The position numbers were made by a program, and so were the translations under genes. The notes under the pieces are model-generated. The model ran no database searches and was not told where the DNA came from. It worked only from the letters and a program-made list of their open reading frames with translations. From positions 1-23,503 of the forward strand of contig JAEYPL010000317.1 in the NCBI GenBank assembly GCA_023410905.1: a stretch of 23,503 bases of DNA. The letters run 5' to 3'. Numbering within the stretch: position 1 is the stretch's first letter; each line of letters begins with the position of its first letter. Origin of the DNA: Pseudomonadota bacterium (lineage in GTDB: Bacteria > Pseudomonadota > Alphaproteobacteria > Rhizobiales > Hyphomicrobiaceae). Of this stretch, positions 1 to 8,012 are shown in pieces.

Positions 1-751
1 CGGCACCGGCCTGCGCCATCCTCGCCAGCGTTGCGCGAGGTGGGCTCGCTGCGACCTGCATCTCCGGCTCGCCATCACAGAACTGCGCACGGTAGCGCTC
101 GGCGATCGCCGAGATCGTGTTGGCGTATTTTTTGTCGACGGCCCAGCGTCCGGCGAGGTCGCGCCATGTCACGGGCCGACCGAGCGCGCGCGACAACTCG
201 ACGACCTTGTCCTGCACGATGCGGGTGCGTGGCGCCACCGGGCGCTCGACGATTTCGCCCGAATAGGCCACGAGATGCTGGATCTGTGCGAGAACACCGG
301 TCGAGACATCGGGATAGCGGTCACCGGGTACGCCACCGCCGGTCGCACCGATGCCGGCGAAATTGTTCTGGCTGGGGCGGACATCGCCCCACCTTCCGTT
401 CGGTGCGCGATACGAGAGGAAGTTCGTCTCGATCAGCATCTGATAGAAGGCATAGTCCCAACGCACGCGATAGCGATCGCCATGGGCTTTGTAGTAACGG
501 GCGATGGTCTTGAACTGCGGCGCGAGCCGCTTGTTGCGCTGCTCGAGGTAGCGCATCAGCCGCTCCGGCGTCACGCACGCGGGAACACTGTTGCGCTCAT
601 GCGTACGAAGCTCGGGAAGGGCTTGCGCAGGCGCGGTCGCAGCGATCGTCAGCGCAAACGCAACCGGCAGACCCAGCAGAAAGGCGAGCGATGCTCGTAG
701 CCCCGTCGTGGAGCGCGTATGTGCGCGCATACTCGCAATGACCCCCGTCAT
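1..751 (-). CDS. Secreted glucosaminidase-like cell-wall hydrolase (paralogue 1, 3' end outside window)
   Basis: The frame is open from an ATG at 751 to the left edge, giving at least 250 residues. An N-terminal signal peptide is visible: a basic stretch, a hydrophobic core at residues 21-40, and a probable cut after APAQA near residue 44. The mature part has the glucosaminidase-like pattern: VTPERLMRYLEQRN, then WDYAFYQMLIETNFLSY with a likely catalytic Glu at 108, then SQNNFAGIGATGGGV and TGVLAQIQHLVAYSGE. Such enzymes cleave the glycan strand of peptidoglycan in the periplasm or wall. The catalytic-domain architecture closely matches the gene just upstream at 830-2131, so the two are tandem paralogues, 78 bases apart and on the same strand, and are probably co-transcribed. 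A second in-frame ATG lies at 730, but it would shorten the signal peptide's basic region. The ribosome site is weak (AAGAGA). The C-terminal end cannot be seen. Assignment to the GH73-like glucosaminidase group is by motif only. Confidence 0.8.
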   Translation of the reverse strand, partial: MTGVIASMRAHTRSTTGLRASLAFLLGLPVAFALTIAATAPAQALPELRTHERNSVPACVTPERLMRYLEQRNKRLAPQFKTIARYYKAHGDRYRVRWDYAFYQMLIETNFLSYRAPNGRWGDVRPSQNNFAGIGATGGGVPGDRYPDVSTGVLAQIQHLVAYSGEIVERPVAPRTRIVQDKVVELSRALGRPVTWRDLAGRWAVDKKYANTISAIAERYRAQFCDGEPEMQVAASPPRATLARMAQAGA

Positions 752-829
752 TCGATCTCTTGAACGGTTGCGCGGCTTCTGACGTCCGCTCCCCCTCCAA
801 CCGCTCCCTCGTTCTCGCAGGCTTCGCTC

Positions 830-2131
830 TCAGCCTTCGGGGCAGAGCTCGAATGCCTTCTCCAGCGCCTGAATCTGACTTGTAAACGTGCTCTCGATAT
901 GGCCGCCCTTGGCGTATGCGGCGATGTAGGCGGCGGCTTCGCGCTTTTCCGCGCCCTCATTGACGTCGAGCACCGTGTAGCTGATGCCCTCGGCTGTCGG
1001 CGCCTTGATCAGAATGGCCTTGGTGCCGCCATAGCTCGCCGTCCAAACGCGGCACGACGCTGCAGCTGCTGGAGGCGCGGGCGGCGCCGGCGGTGGCTGC
1101 GTCATGCTCTTGAGCATCCCGCCGACGGTGGATGCGGCCTGCATGAGTGGTGACAGCGGCGAAGCCTGCTCGCTCGGCTGCGCGCTCGCTGGCGGCAGTG
1201 CATTCGTGCGGGCTCCGGCGCCAAGTGATGCGGTCTCGATCGCCGGCGTCGCTGCGGCAGGCGTCTCGCCATCGGTGGCGAGTGCGCCGAGGCCCGCGCC
1301 GCCGAGGCTGCTGCGACGCGTTTCGCCACGTGCATGAGCTTCTTCTACCGCGCGCTGGGCAAGCTCGCGGCCCGAAACGGTCGGACGATGTGATGCACGT
1401 GGGGCGGCCGCTTCGTCCGCCTGCGCGACGGCTCGTGTGCGCGCGGTGTCGCGCTGCTGCTCGGGCCGTGCTTCAGCGAGAAGCTCGGGTGCAGGATCGG
1501 CCGTATTGCAGAAGTGCTCGTCGAAGATCTCGGCGTGCTTGGCGATCATCGAGCCGTACGTTTTGGTGTTCGCCCACTTCTCCGCGAGATGAGCATAAGT
1601 CATCGGTCCCTTGATGCGGGCACGCCAGCTATCGAGCACCTTCCACTCGATGACTTTCTGCGTGCGCTCGGCAACGGGCGCATCGATGGGCTCGCCGGAG
1701 TACATGAGCACATGCTGGAGATGGGCGAGTACGCCGGTCGAAACATCGGGGAAGCTTTCACCAGCAACACCGCGGCCGGTGGATCCGAGACCGGCGAAAT
1801 TGTTCTGGCTCGAGCGGACGTTGCCGCGCCGGCCTTTCTCGCGCTCGAACGTGAGATAGCCCGTCTCGACGACCATCTGGAAGAAGGCATAATCCCAACG
1901 AAGTCCAAGCGCTTCGCCGTGGCGCATGTATTCGACGGCGATTTTCTGGTGCTCCGGCGAGAGCCGCGGATTGCGGTCCTTGACGAACGCCATCAGGCGG
2001 CCGGGCGTCACGCACTCCGGCACGGCATTCGTCGGCGTTGAATTGATGGGAGGCAGGCTCTCTGCAGCAAGCCCCGTGGCCGGCAGGAGCAAAACAGTGG
2101 CGAGAACGCCAACAGACGCACGAAACGACAT
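830..2131 (-). CDS. Secreted glucosaminidase-domain protein with extra C-terminal domain (paralogue 2)
   Basis: This encodes a 433-residue exported protein. Residues 1-23 are a signal peptide with a likely cut after GLAA. Residues 40-210 form a glucosaminidase-like catalytic domain: LRWDYAFFQMVVETGYLTF with candidate catalytic Glu89, SQNNFAGLGSTGRGV at 108-122, and TGVLAHLQHVLMYSGEP. Residues about 215-355 are a low-complexity Ala/Pro/Gln-rich linker. Residues about 358-433 form a compact domain opening with SCRVWTASYGG and closing with ALEKAFELCPEG; its two cysteines could form a disulfide. I do not recognise that domain by name; a wall-binding role would be inference. The inferred job is remodelling of peptidoglycan outside the inner membrane. 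It is the longer, upstream member of a tandem pair with the gene at 1-751. The 228 bases before it contain no other gene and presumably hold its promoter. Confidence 0.85.
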   Translation of the reverse strand: MSFRASVGVLATVLLLPATGLAAESLPPINSTPTNAVPECVTPGRLMAFVKDRNPRLSPEHQKIAVEYMRHGEALGLRWDYAFFQMVVETGYLTFEREKGRRGNVRSSQNNFAGLGSTGRGVAGESFPDVSTGVLAHLQHVLMYSGEPIDAPVAERTQKVIEWKVLDSWRARIKGPMTYAHLAEKWANTKTYGSMIAKHAEIFDEHFCNTADPAPELLAEARPEQQRDTARTRAVAQADEAAAPRASHRPTVSGRELAQRAVEEAHARGETRRSSLGGAGLGALATDGETPAAATPAIETASLGAGARTNALPPASAQPSEQASPLSPLMQAASTVGGMLKSMTQPPPAPPAPPAAAASCRVWTASYGGTKAILIKAPTAEGISYTVLDVNEGAEKREAAAYIAAYAKGGHIESTFTSQIQALEKAFELCPEG

Positions 2132-2359
2132 ACGACACCCAACTCAGCTACGCGACCGACAAACAAACCGGAACGCGACGCAACACCCCCGACACTACGC
2201 CCAAGATTTTCCCGTTAATCTTAATAGGCGCTGAGTTAATGGAGCGTTACTCGAAGGCCCACGCTGACCATGTCCGGATAATTGTCGGAGGTTTGCGGCA
2301 CGAGTTGGGGCGGTACGGGGAGGAATTGTGGCGACGCCGACGTAATCGCCGTCCCGCAA

Positions 2360-3259
2360 TCAAACATTGAGCAGGATGATCACGCCGACGACGACCAGCG
2401 CAACGCCGAGGCCTTCGCGCGAAGCAAGACCCTGCTTGAACATGCTGCGGGCGACGATCTGTGCAAAAAAAATCTCGACGAGTGCGAGCGTGCGCACCTT
2501 TGCAGCACTCTCGAGCGCGAAGGCGAGGAACCACATCTGCGACGCGAAGGCGCCCATGAAGCCGGCGAGCACAGACGGCCGCCACGCGCGGAAAATCGCC
2601 ATGAGGCGGTCGCGCTCGAAGATCCAGAGATACGCGGTCAGCACGGCCGTCTGCATGACGAGGCCGACGGCGAGTGTCGTCGTCGCGGCCACGACGAAGT
2701 TCGGATGTTCGAGCGCGAGGATGCCGCCGCGATAGCCGATCGCCGAGATGCCGAACACAGCTCCTGCCGCGAGACCGAGCAGTGCAGGCTGCCAACCGCC
2801 GTCGGCGACCGCTGCGGCCTGATCCTTGGGCCAGGACATGATGAGCACACCGGCACAGGCGACGAGGATTGCTATGATGAGGGCGACGCTCACGGCATCG
2901 CCGAGAAAGACGAGGCCGAAGAGCGCGACGTGCACCGGCTCGATCTTGATCAGCGCCGTGGTCACGACGAACGACTTCTGCTTCAAGGCCGCGAGCAGCA
3001 TGGCCGTCGCTGCGATCTGCGCGCCGGCGCCGAGGATCGTCCACACGATCATCCGGCTGTTGAGCGCCGGAAAGCTGTAACCAGTAACTGTGAGCACGCC
3101 GACCAGGAAGACGAGCGCGAACGGCAGGCCGAAGAGAAAGCGCACGTGCGTCGCGCCCACCGTGCCGAGCGTCGCCGTCAGCTCTTTCTGCATGGCATTG
3201 CGCAGCGTCTGGCCGAATGCCGCCAATACGGTGAAAACCGCCCACAGCCCGATCGACAC
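2360..3259 (-). CDS. EamA/DMT-family membrane transporter
   Basis: A 299-residue, very hydrophobic protein with about ten membrane segments arranged as two similar halves, as in EamA (drug/metabolite transporter) permeases. Residues near the N-terminus read LWAVFTVLAAFGQTLRNAMQ, and a short TLGTVGATHVRFLFGLPFA stretch follows, typical of this alphaproteobacterial subgroup. The second half ends in a C-terminal hydrophobic helix, VALVVVGVIILLNV. It sits in the inner membrane and probably exports or exchanges a small metabolite; the substrate cannot be told from sequence. I chose the GTG at 3259, preceded by a GCGGGG ribosome-site-like stretch about 7 bases upstream. An in-frame ATG at 3343 would add 28 hydrophilic, Arg/Gly-rich residues that do not look like part of the fold. 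It stands alone on the minus strand, about 220 bases from its neighbours on either side. Confidence 0.85.
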   Translation of the reverse strand: MSIGLWAVFTVLAAFGQTLRNAMQKELTATLGTVGATHVRFLFGLPFALVFLVGVLTVTGYSFPALNSRMIVWTILGAGAQIAATAMLLAALKQKSFVVTTALIKIEPVHVALFGLVFLGDAVSVALIIAILVACAGVLIMSWPKDQAAAVADGGWQPALLGLAAGAVFGISAIGYRGGILALEHPNFVVAATTTLAVGLVMQTAVLTAYLWIFERDRLMAIFRAWRPSVLAGFMGAFASQMWFLAFALESAAKVRTLALVEIFFAQIVARSMFKQGLASREGLGVALVVVGVIILLNV

Positions 3260-3478
3260 TTGGATGCCCCGCTCTTGTTTTCCGCCCGCGCCCGCAGGTG
3301 AGAACCGCAGCTCTGGTCGTCCGGGCGTGGCGCGGGCTGCCATGCCGTCGGCTGCTTGGAAGCGGTCTGAGGTTCGTGGAAGTTGCCCCGGGCCGTCAGT
3401 GCATGACCATATCAGGGTAGATATGCAGCGCCAGCAGCCGGGAATGCAAACGAGGAAGGTCTGCCAGGCGGTTGCGCT

Positions 3479-3961
3479 TTAGCCCTCGAGGCGCCAGGAC
3501 CGATCGGCCATGCGACAGGCTATGCCTTCCGTGCGCGCTGAATTCAGACCCGCGGTCAGGCTGACGACGATATGACGGCAGACGCGGCCCTCAGCGTCCT
3601 TGAAAGATGTCGTAGGGCTGATGATGCCGGAGAGGCGGCCATTGCGCTGGTGCCAGACGTAGGAGGCGCCATCACCGATCTCGCTAAGCGCGAGGTGCAC
3701 GGCTTCAAGCGCCGCGATCTCGTCGCCGACGTCCAGGCGTGGCATGGGCTTGATCGGGGTGGAATCGGCGAATTTGGGCCGCGGCCAGGGTCTTGAATGT
3801 TCGCTGTCGGGGCAGGTGCAGGTGGCTGCGTCGGGCTGCTTTGGCGGCGGTGCCTTGTCCGTCGCGTGGACGAGGGCCGGGGCCAGAAATAGAGCGCTGC
3901 CGAGCAGGGCACTGGACAACATTGCCAGCGCGATTGCCAGCGGGCCGGGGAATGGACGCAT
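3479..3961 (-). CDS. Small exported surface-antigen-like protein
   Basis: A 160-residue protein. Residues 1-33 are a long signal peptide with a hydrophobic core and a likely cut after LVHA. A short Pro-rich, Cys-containing stretch (TCTCPD) follows. The second half has the pattern ALEAVHLALSEIGDGASYVW, then GRLSGIISPTTSFKD, RVCRHIVVSL and a final RSWRLEG. This matches the C-terminal domain of the RT0821/Lpp0805-type surface-antigen proteins widespread in Rhizobiales, here without the glycine-zipper segment of the longer members. The location should be periplasmic or outer-membrane associated; the biochemical role is unknown. The ATG at 3961 is the only sensible start for the signal peptide, although its ribosome site is weak. 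It is transcribed divergently from pdxH across a 151-base gap. Confidence 0.75.
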   Translation of the reverse strand: MRPFPGPLAIALAMLSSALLGSALFLAPALVHATDKAPPPKQPDAATCTCPDSEHSRPWPRPKFADSTPIKPMPRLDVGDEIAALEAVHLALSEIGDGASYVWHQRNGRLSGIISPTTSFKDAEGRVCRHIVVSLTAGLNSARTEGIACRMADRSWRLEG

Positions 3962-4081
3962 GGTACGGAACTCGACTAGAGGTTACGCAAGCGGTCCGTG
4001 ATAACGGAACGAACCATCGCACCATGCCGTGTCTTGGTTAAGGCGGCGTTGACGTACGTGCCACACTTGCTGTGGAAAGTT

Positions 4082-4097
4082 GCCTGCCGTGGCAGGC
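4082..4097 (+). repeat. Perfect palindromic hairpin just upstream of pdxH
   Basis: GCCTGCC and GGCAGGC flank two bases (GT) to give a perfect 7-bp inverted repeat. It ends 15 bases before the preferred pdxH ATG and covers the place where a leader RNA would fold. It could be an operator or a translation-affecting hairpin. If translation began at the in-frame TTG at 4080, the repeat would instead be coding. Confidence 0.4.
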
Positions 4098-4112
4098 GGA
4101 ACAGGTTGGGTC

Positions 4113-4760
4113 ATGACGAGCACTCATGAGCATAAGCCGGCCGCGGCTGGCGATTTCACGGCGGCGGACGAGCCCTTTGCGCTGTTTGCCGATTGGCTGC
4201 GCGAGGCCGAGGCGAGCGAGCCCAATGACCCGAATGCCATGGCGCTCGCGACCGTCGATGCCGACGGCTTGCCGAACGTCCGCATGGTCCTGCTCAAGGG
4301 TGTGGATGGGGCTGATGCAACTCCACGAGGCTTCGTCTTCTATACGAACCTCGAAAGCGCCAAGGGCCGCGAGCTCGCCGCGACACACAAGGCGGCGCTC
4401 TGCTTCCACTGGAAGAGCTTGCGGCGCCAGGTGCGCGTGCGCGGTCTGGTGTCACCGGTCAGCCCTGAGGAGGCCGATGCTTATTTTGCATCGCGCGCCC
4501 GCGGGAGCCGGCTCGGCGCTTGGGCGAGCGCACAGTCACGCCCGCTCGAAAGCCGCTTCGCGCTCGAAAAGGCCGTGGCCACGGTGACGGCGCGCTATCC
4601 CCTCGGGGAGATCCCGCGCCCGCAGCACTGGTCGGGCTTCCGCATCGCGCCGGTCGAGATCGAGTTCTGGCACGACCGCCCGTTCCGTCTGCACGACCGG
4701 CTGGTATTCCGCCGTGGCGATGCCGCGGCATTGTGGGAGAAGCAGCGGCTGTACCCTTAA
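4113..4760 (+). CDS. pdxH: Pyridoxamine 5'-phosphate oxidase
   Basis: This 215-residue FMN enzyme oxidises pyridoxamine or pyridoxine 5'-phosphate to pyridoxal 5'-phosphate, the last step of vitamin B6 coenzyme synthesis and salvage, in the cytoplasm. The family pattern is complete: AMALATVDADGLPNVRMVLLKG at 42-63 (FMN phosphate contacts), FVFYTNLESAKGRELA at 74-89, CFHWKSLRRQVRVRG at 97-111, SRLGAWASAQSRPL at 132-145, IPRPQHWSGFRIAP at 167-180, EFWHDRPFRLHDRLVF at 184-199 with the substrate-binding Arg-x-His pair, and the terminal QRLYP. Length is normal for the family. I chose the ATG at 4113; a TTG at 4080 adds 11 unconserved residues and reads through the hairpin. It converges on the gene at 4781-7129 with only 20 bases between stop codons. 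Confidence 0.97.
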   Translation: MTSTHEHKPAAAGDFTAADEPFALFADWLREAEASEPNDPNAMALATVDADGLPNVRMVLLKGVDGADATPRGFVFYTNLESAKGRELAATHKAALCFHWKSLRRQVRVRGLVSPVSPEEADAYFASRARGSRLGAWASAQSRPLESRFALEKAVATVTARYPLGEIPRPQHWSGFRIAPVEIEFWHDRPFRLHDRLVFRRGDAAALWEKQRLYP

Positions 4761-4780
4761 GGCGTCGCCGCCCCGGCTCC

Positions 4781-7129
4781 TCAGTACCTGAGCTTCAGCT
4801 TCGAGCGGAAGGGGCCGATGATGTCGGAGAAATCATCGGTCCATGGCCTGAGCCCGCGCGCATCGAGCTCGAGGTTCGTCTCGAGCTTGCGGAAGGGCTC
4901 GAGGGTCTCATCGCTCTTGGCAACGACGACGACCGTCGAGCTCGTCTGGGCATAGCTGCCGTCCGCCTCGTCGTCCGACACGATCACGGCCTTTGCGCCC
5001 TTGACCAGCGGGAGCGTGGCAGCGACGACGCCGTCGAGGTCGAGATAGCGGTTCGAGACGTGCAGCACGAAGGCGCCTGTCGGCTTGATCTTCGACATGA
5101 AGAGACTGAGCGCCTCCGCCGTCATGAGATGCACGGGTACGGCATCCGATGAGAAGGCATCGACGATAATCAGATCGAAGCTGCCATCGGCTTCCTTGCC
5201 CATGGTGAGGCGCGCGTCGCCGAGCACGACATCGGCCTTGGGCTGGCAGCGCGAGAGGAAGGAGAAGTTGTCGGGATTGGTAGCGATCGAGACCATGAGC
5301 GGATCGATCTCGAAGAAGCGCCACTGTTCGCCGGGCTTTGCGAGGCAGGAGAGCGAGCCGGCACCAAGGCCGATCACGCCGTAGCGCCCGCGCCGCGGCT
5401 CGCTGCCGGCCGGTGTGCTCGCCTCGAGGGCCGCGCCGATCAAGCTGACAGCCTGAGCCATCGGACTCTTCGGATAATAGTACGTGCCAGGGATAGGGCG
5501 TTCCTTGATCTCGTCACCCTTGTCGTCGCGCACACGCTGGGCGCCATGGAGCGTCGTGCCGTGCATGAGAATGTTGAAATCCCCCGCCGAGCCGACGCGA
5601 TAGACGCCGAAGTAGCTGCGTTCGGCTTCGCCGCGCTTCACGCCCGAGGGATAGATGACGATTGCCGCGAACATCATGAGCGCCATGACGAGTTGGCGTG
5701 GCGGCCACTTCCAGAACAGCAGGATGCCGACTGCGAAAACCGCGACGATGGCGGCTGTCAAACCATACTCGCCGTAATTCAGTTGGAATGTCGATGCCAG
5801 CCAGGGAATCCAGATCAGCGCCAGGATGCCGGTGGCGACGAGCAGCCACATGACCAGCAGCTCATCGCGATCCTTCCATGAGATCGACAGGGCGCGCGGG
5901 CGGCACGCCATGGAAAGGGCGAGCAGCAGCGGATACTCGAAGATCTCCGAGAAGATCCTGGGCGCGATCAGTGCTGCGAAGAGGCCGCCGAGCACCCCGC
6001 CGAGAGACATCCAGAGATAGAACTCCGTGAGATAGGCAGCACGTGGCCGCGCCTCGTAGAGCGTGCGATGCGCAACCATCGCCGACGTGAAGAAGACCGC
6101 GACACCCGTGCCGGCCGTTAGGAACCAGCCTTCCTTGACCGTCTGCGAGAGGACAAGCAGCGCAATGATCACCGAAACCAGATGCGCGATCAGCAGGATC
6201 GGCATCGGGATCAGCGATCGCTCGCGGAACACGAGCACGAAGGTCAGAAGATACAGCGCAAGCGGCAGCACCCAGATGAGGGGCGCGGATGCGACGTCCG
6301 TCGATACGTGCGTCGTGAAGGCCGTGAGCAGGGCGGAGGGTACGAGCGCGAGACCCACCCAGGAGAGGCGCGAGGACCATGACGGTGGCGGTCCGGCATC
6401 CTCCGCAGGCTCCAAACCCGTCGCGGCATTGGCCGCGCTGCTACCCGCGCGAACGGCAACGAAAGACACGGCGAGCATGGCGACGAGCACCATGAACCCG
6501 ATCGTCCAGATACCGCTCAGTGCCTTGAGGCCGAACGCCGGCTCGAGCAGAACAGGGTAGCTCAGCAAAGCAATGAGGCTGCCGAGATTGCTCGCCGCAT
6601 AGAGAAAGTACGGATCACGTCCATGCGGATGGCCGGTTGCGGCGAACCACGCCTGCAGGAGCGGTGCGTTGGCGGCGACGGCAAAGAACGGCAGACCCAC
6701 GGCGACCGTGAACAGGCCGAGCTGCCAGAAATAGGGCTCACCCGTTGGCGGCTCCGACCATCCCGCGGGGAGACCGATCGGGAGCACCACAAAAGCAAGG
6801 AGGCACACCGCGAGATGTACGAACCCGCTTGCGCGTGCGCCGATCAGCCGAATGATGAGATGCGCGTAGCAGTAGCCGGTGAGCAGCGCGCCCTGGAAAA
6901 AGCAAAGTGCGACCGCCCATACGGATGGCGAGCCGCCGAGCACGGGCAGCACCATCTTGGCGAACATGGGCTGGATCGAGAACAGCAGGAGCGCCGAAAC
7001 GAATGTCGTCAGCGTGAAGAGCCAGAGAACACCCGGCCCGGCCGAGCCGGTGGCTTCGGCGATCCTCGGCGTCGCGGCTGGACCTTCGGCGGTCTCGGGA
7101 CCACTCACCGGGCCACTTTGATCCTGCAT
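4781..7129 (-). CDS. Membrane protein fused to a spermidine-synthase-like domain
   Basis: A 782-residue two-part protein. Residues about 33-510 form a polytopic membrane region with more than a dozen hydrophobic segments, beginning VLWLFTLTTFVSALLLFSIQ and containing the FAKMVLPVLGGSPSVWAVAL motif of the fused MFS/spermidine-synthase group. Residues about 520-782 form a soluble Rossmann methyltransferase-like domain of the spermidine synthase fold: GVIGLGAGSLSCLA near 584-597, the acidic ribose-binding FFEIDP near 605-610, VLGDAR near 635-640 and DLIIVDAFSSDAVPVHL near 652-668. The usual polyamine-synthase DSSDP-type motif is replaced by DAFSSD, so true spermidine synthesis is uncertain. ATG 7129 is preferred over the TTG at 7144 because GGAG lies 9 bases upstream. 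Possible roles are polyamine-like alkyl transfer coupled to transport, which is inference. It is followed at 88 bases upstream by the UPF0173 gene on the same strand. Confidence 0.9.
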   Translation of the reverse strand: MQDQSGPVSGPETAEGPAATPRIAEATGSAGPGVLWLFTLTTFVSALLLFSIQPMFAKMVLPVLGGSPSVWAVALCFFQGALLTGYCYAHLIIRLIGARASGFVHLAVCLLAFVVLPIGLPAGWSEPPTGEPYFWQLGLFTVAVGLPFFAVAANAPLLQAWFAATGHPHGRDPYFLYAASNLGSLIALLSYPVLLEPAFGLKALSGIWTIGFMVLVAMLAVSFVAVRAGSSAANAATGLEPAEDAGPPPSWSSRLSWVGLALVPSALLTAFTTHVSTDVASAPLIWVLPLALYLLTFVLVFRERSLIPMPILLIAHLVSVIIALLVLSQTVKEGWFLTAGTGVAVFFTSAMVAHRTLYEARPRAAYLTEFYLWMSLGGVLGGLFAALIAPRIFSEIFEYPLLLALSMACRPRALSISWKDRDELLVMWLLVATGILALIWIPWLASTFQLNYGEYGLTAAIVAVFAVGILLFWKWPPRQLVMALMMFAAIVIYPSGVKRGEAERSYFGVYRVGSAGDFNILMHGTTLHGAQRVRDDKGDEIKERPIPGTYYYPKSPMAQAVSLIGAALEASTPAGSEPRRGRYGVIGLGAGSLSCLAKPGEQWRFFEIDPLMVSIATNPDNFSFLSRCQPKADVVLGDARLTMGKEADGSFDLIIVDAFSSDAVPVHLMTAEALSLFMSKIKPTGAFVLHVSNRYLDLDGVVAATLPLVKGAKAVIVSDDEADGSYAQTSSTVVVVAKSDETLEPFRKLETNLELDARGLRPWTDDFSDIIGPFRSKLKLRY

Positions 7130-7217
7130 CGTCACCAGCTCCAAATGTCCACGGCGCGAACGACACTCTTGGTCCCGTCCGCGCCGCTGTTCCTGTGGTT
7201 GAAATAGATGGCTTTCG

Positions 7218-7910
7218 TCAGGCCGTCACCGTCTCGCCGACTTTTGGCACCGCGACGTTGTGCCCGGCCATGGCCTCGACAAACTTCGAGGCATCGGGGT
7301 CGAGCATCCCCGGGAACGTACCGTAGTGGCAGGGCAGGATCGTCTTGAACGAGAAGAACTTCTTGCACGCGAACGCCGCCCGCTTGCCGCCCATGGTGAA
7401 GCGGTCGCCGATCGGCACGATGCCGATATCGGGCTTGTGGAACTCGGCGATCAGGCTCATGCCGCCGAACATGTCGGTGTCACCCATGTGATAGAGGGTC
7501 TTGCCCTCCTTGGCCGTGACGACGATGCCATTGGGATTGCCGAGATAAACGCCCCCGCTCGAAGAGGAGTGCAGCGCGTCGACGAGCGTCAGCTCGAAGT
7601 CTTCGAAGGCGACGCTGCCGCCGGTATTGCCGGGTTGCAGCTTTTCCGCACCCTTCGATGCAACGTGCATGGCCAGCTCGTAGTTGGCGAACAGCGCGGC
7701 GCCATTGCGCTTGCAGATCTCGCCGGCATCGCCGATGTGGTCGTCATGGCCGTGTGTGAGGGCGACATGGGTTACGCCATCGACAGCCTTATCCCAGGCA
7801 ATTCCAGACTTCTCGAATGTCGGATTGCCCTTCAGGAAAGGGTCGATCAGCAGCACGCTGCTTCCGGTTTCAATTCGAAAGCACGAATGTCCGAACCATG
7901 TGATCTTCAT
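7218..7910 (-). CDS. UPF0173-type metallo-beta-lactamase-fold hydrolase
   Basis: A 230-residue protein of the metallo-beta-lactamase fold. It begins MKITWFGHSCFRIE, the hallmark start of the UPF0173 group. The zinc-binding motif LTHGHDDHIGD gives His53, His55, Asp57 and His58. Further metal ligands appear in YHMGDTDMF and in PCHYGTFP toward the C-terminus. It is expected to be a cytoplasmic metal-dependent hydrolase; the natural substrate is not known for the family. The start at ATG 7910 has AAAGGAG 11 bases upstream. A GTG at 7922 is open too but would sit directly against that ribosome site, leaving no spacing. It is divergent from ruvX across a 102-base gap and lies behind the large fused membrane gene on the same strand. 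Confidence 0.92.
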   Translation of the reverse strand: MKITWFGHSCFRIETGSSVLLIDPFLKGNPTFEKSGIAWDKAVDGVTHVALTHGHDDHIGDAGEICKRNGAALFANYELAMHVASKGAEKLQPGNTGGSVAFEDFELTLVDALHSSSSGGVYLGNPNGIVVTAKEGKTLYHMGDTDMFGGMSLIAEFHKPDIGIVPIGDRFTMGGKRAAFACKKFFSFKTILPCHYGTFPGMLDPDASKFVEAMAGHNVAVPKVGETVTA

Positions 7911-7940
7911 TGAGCCGTTCACTCCTTTGGGGAATTCTGT

Positions 7941-7978
7941 ACCCGGTTTCGGGTCAGCATTGAGGCCCCGGCGGGCCT
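7941..7978. repeat. Two adjacent short dyads between the UPF0173 gene and ruvX
   Basis: ACCCG-GTTT-CGGGT (7941-7954) and AGGCCC-CGGC-GGGCCT (7963-7978) are two perfect small inverted repeats, eight bases apart, in the divergent promoter gap. They could be operator half-sites or leader hairpins. Neither is followed by a T run in either direction, so they do not look like terminators. Confidence 0.35.
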
Positions 7979-8012
7979 GTTATCACCGTTGAAGTGCAGG
8001 TATAAGGCCCGA

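Noticed and set aside
2203..2222. AAGATT-N8-AATCTT inverted repeat upstream of the second glucosaminidase-like gene
   Set aside because: A 6-bp arm in AT-rich sequence is expected by chance; no promoter boxes can be tied to it.
2282..3301. A 339-codon plus-strand frame opposite the EamA transporter
   Set aside because: Extremely charged sequence with no fold signal; the minus strand encodes a clear membrane transporter.
3408..3425. CATATC-AGGGTA-GATATG inverted repeat between the surface-antigen and EamA genes
   Set aside because: Only six paired bases, no T run and no neighbouring promoter elements.
4761..4780. Possible bidirectional terminator between convergent pdxH and the fused membrane gene
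   Set aside because: The best stem is a 4-bp GCCG-CCC-CGGC with no T run on either strand.
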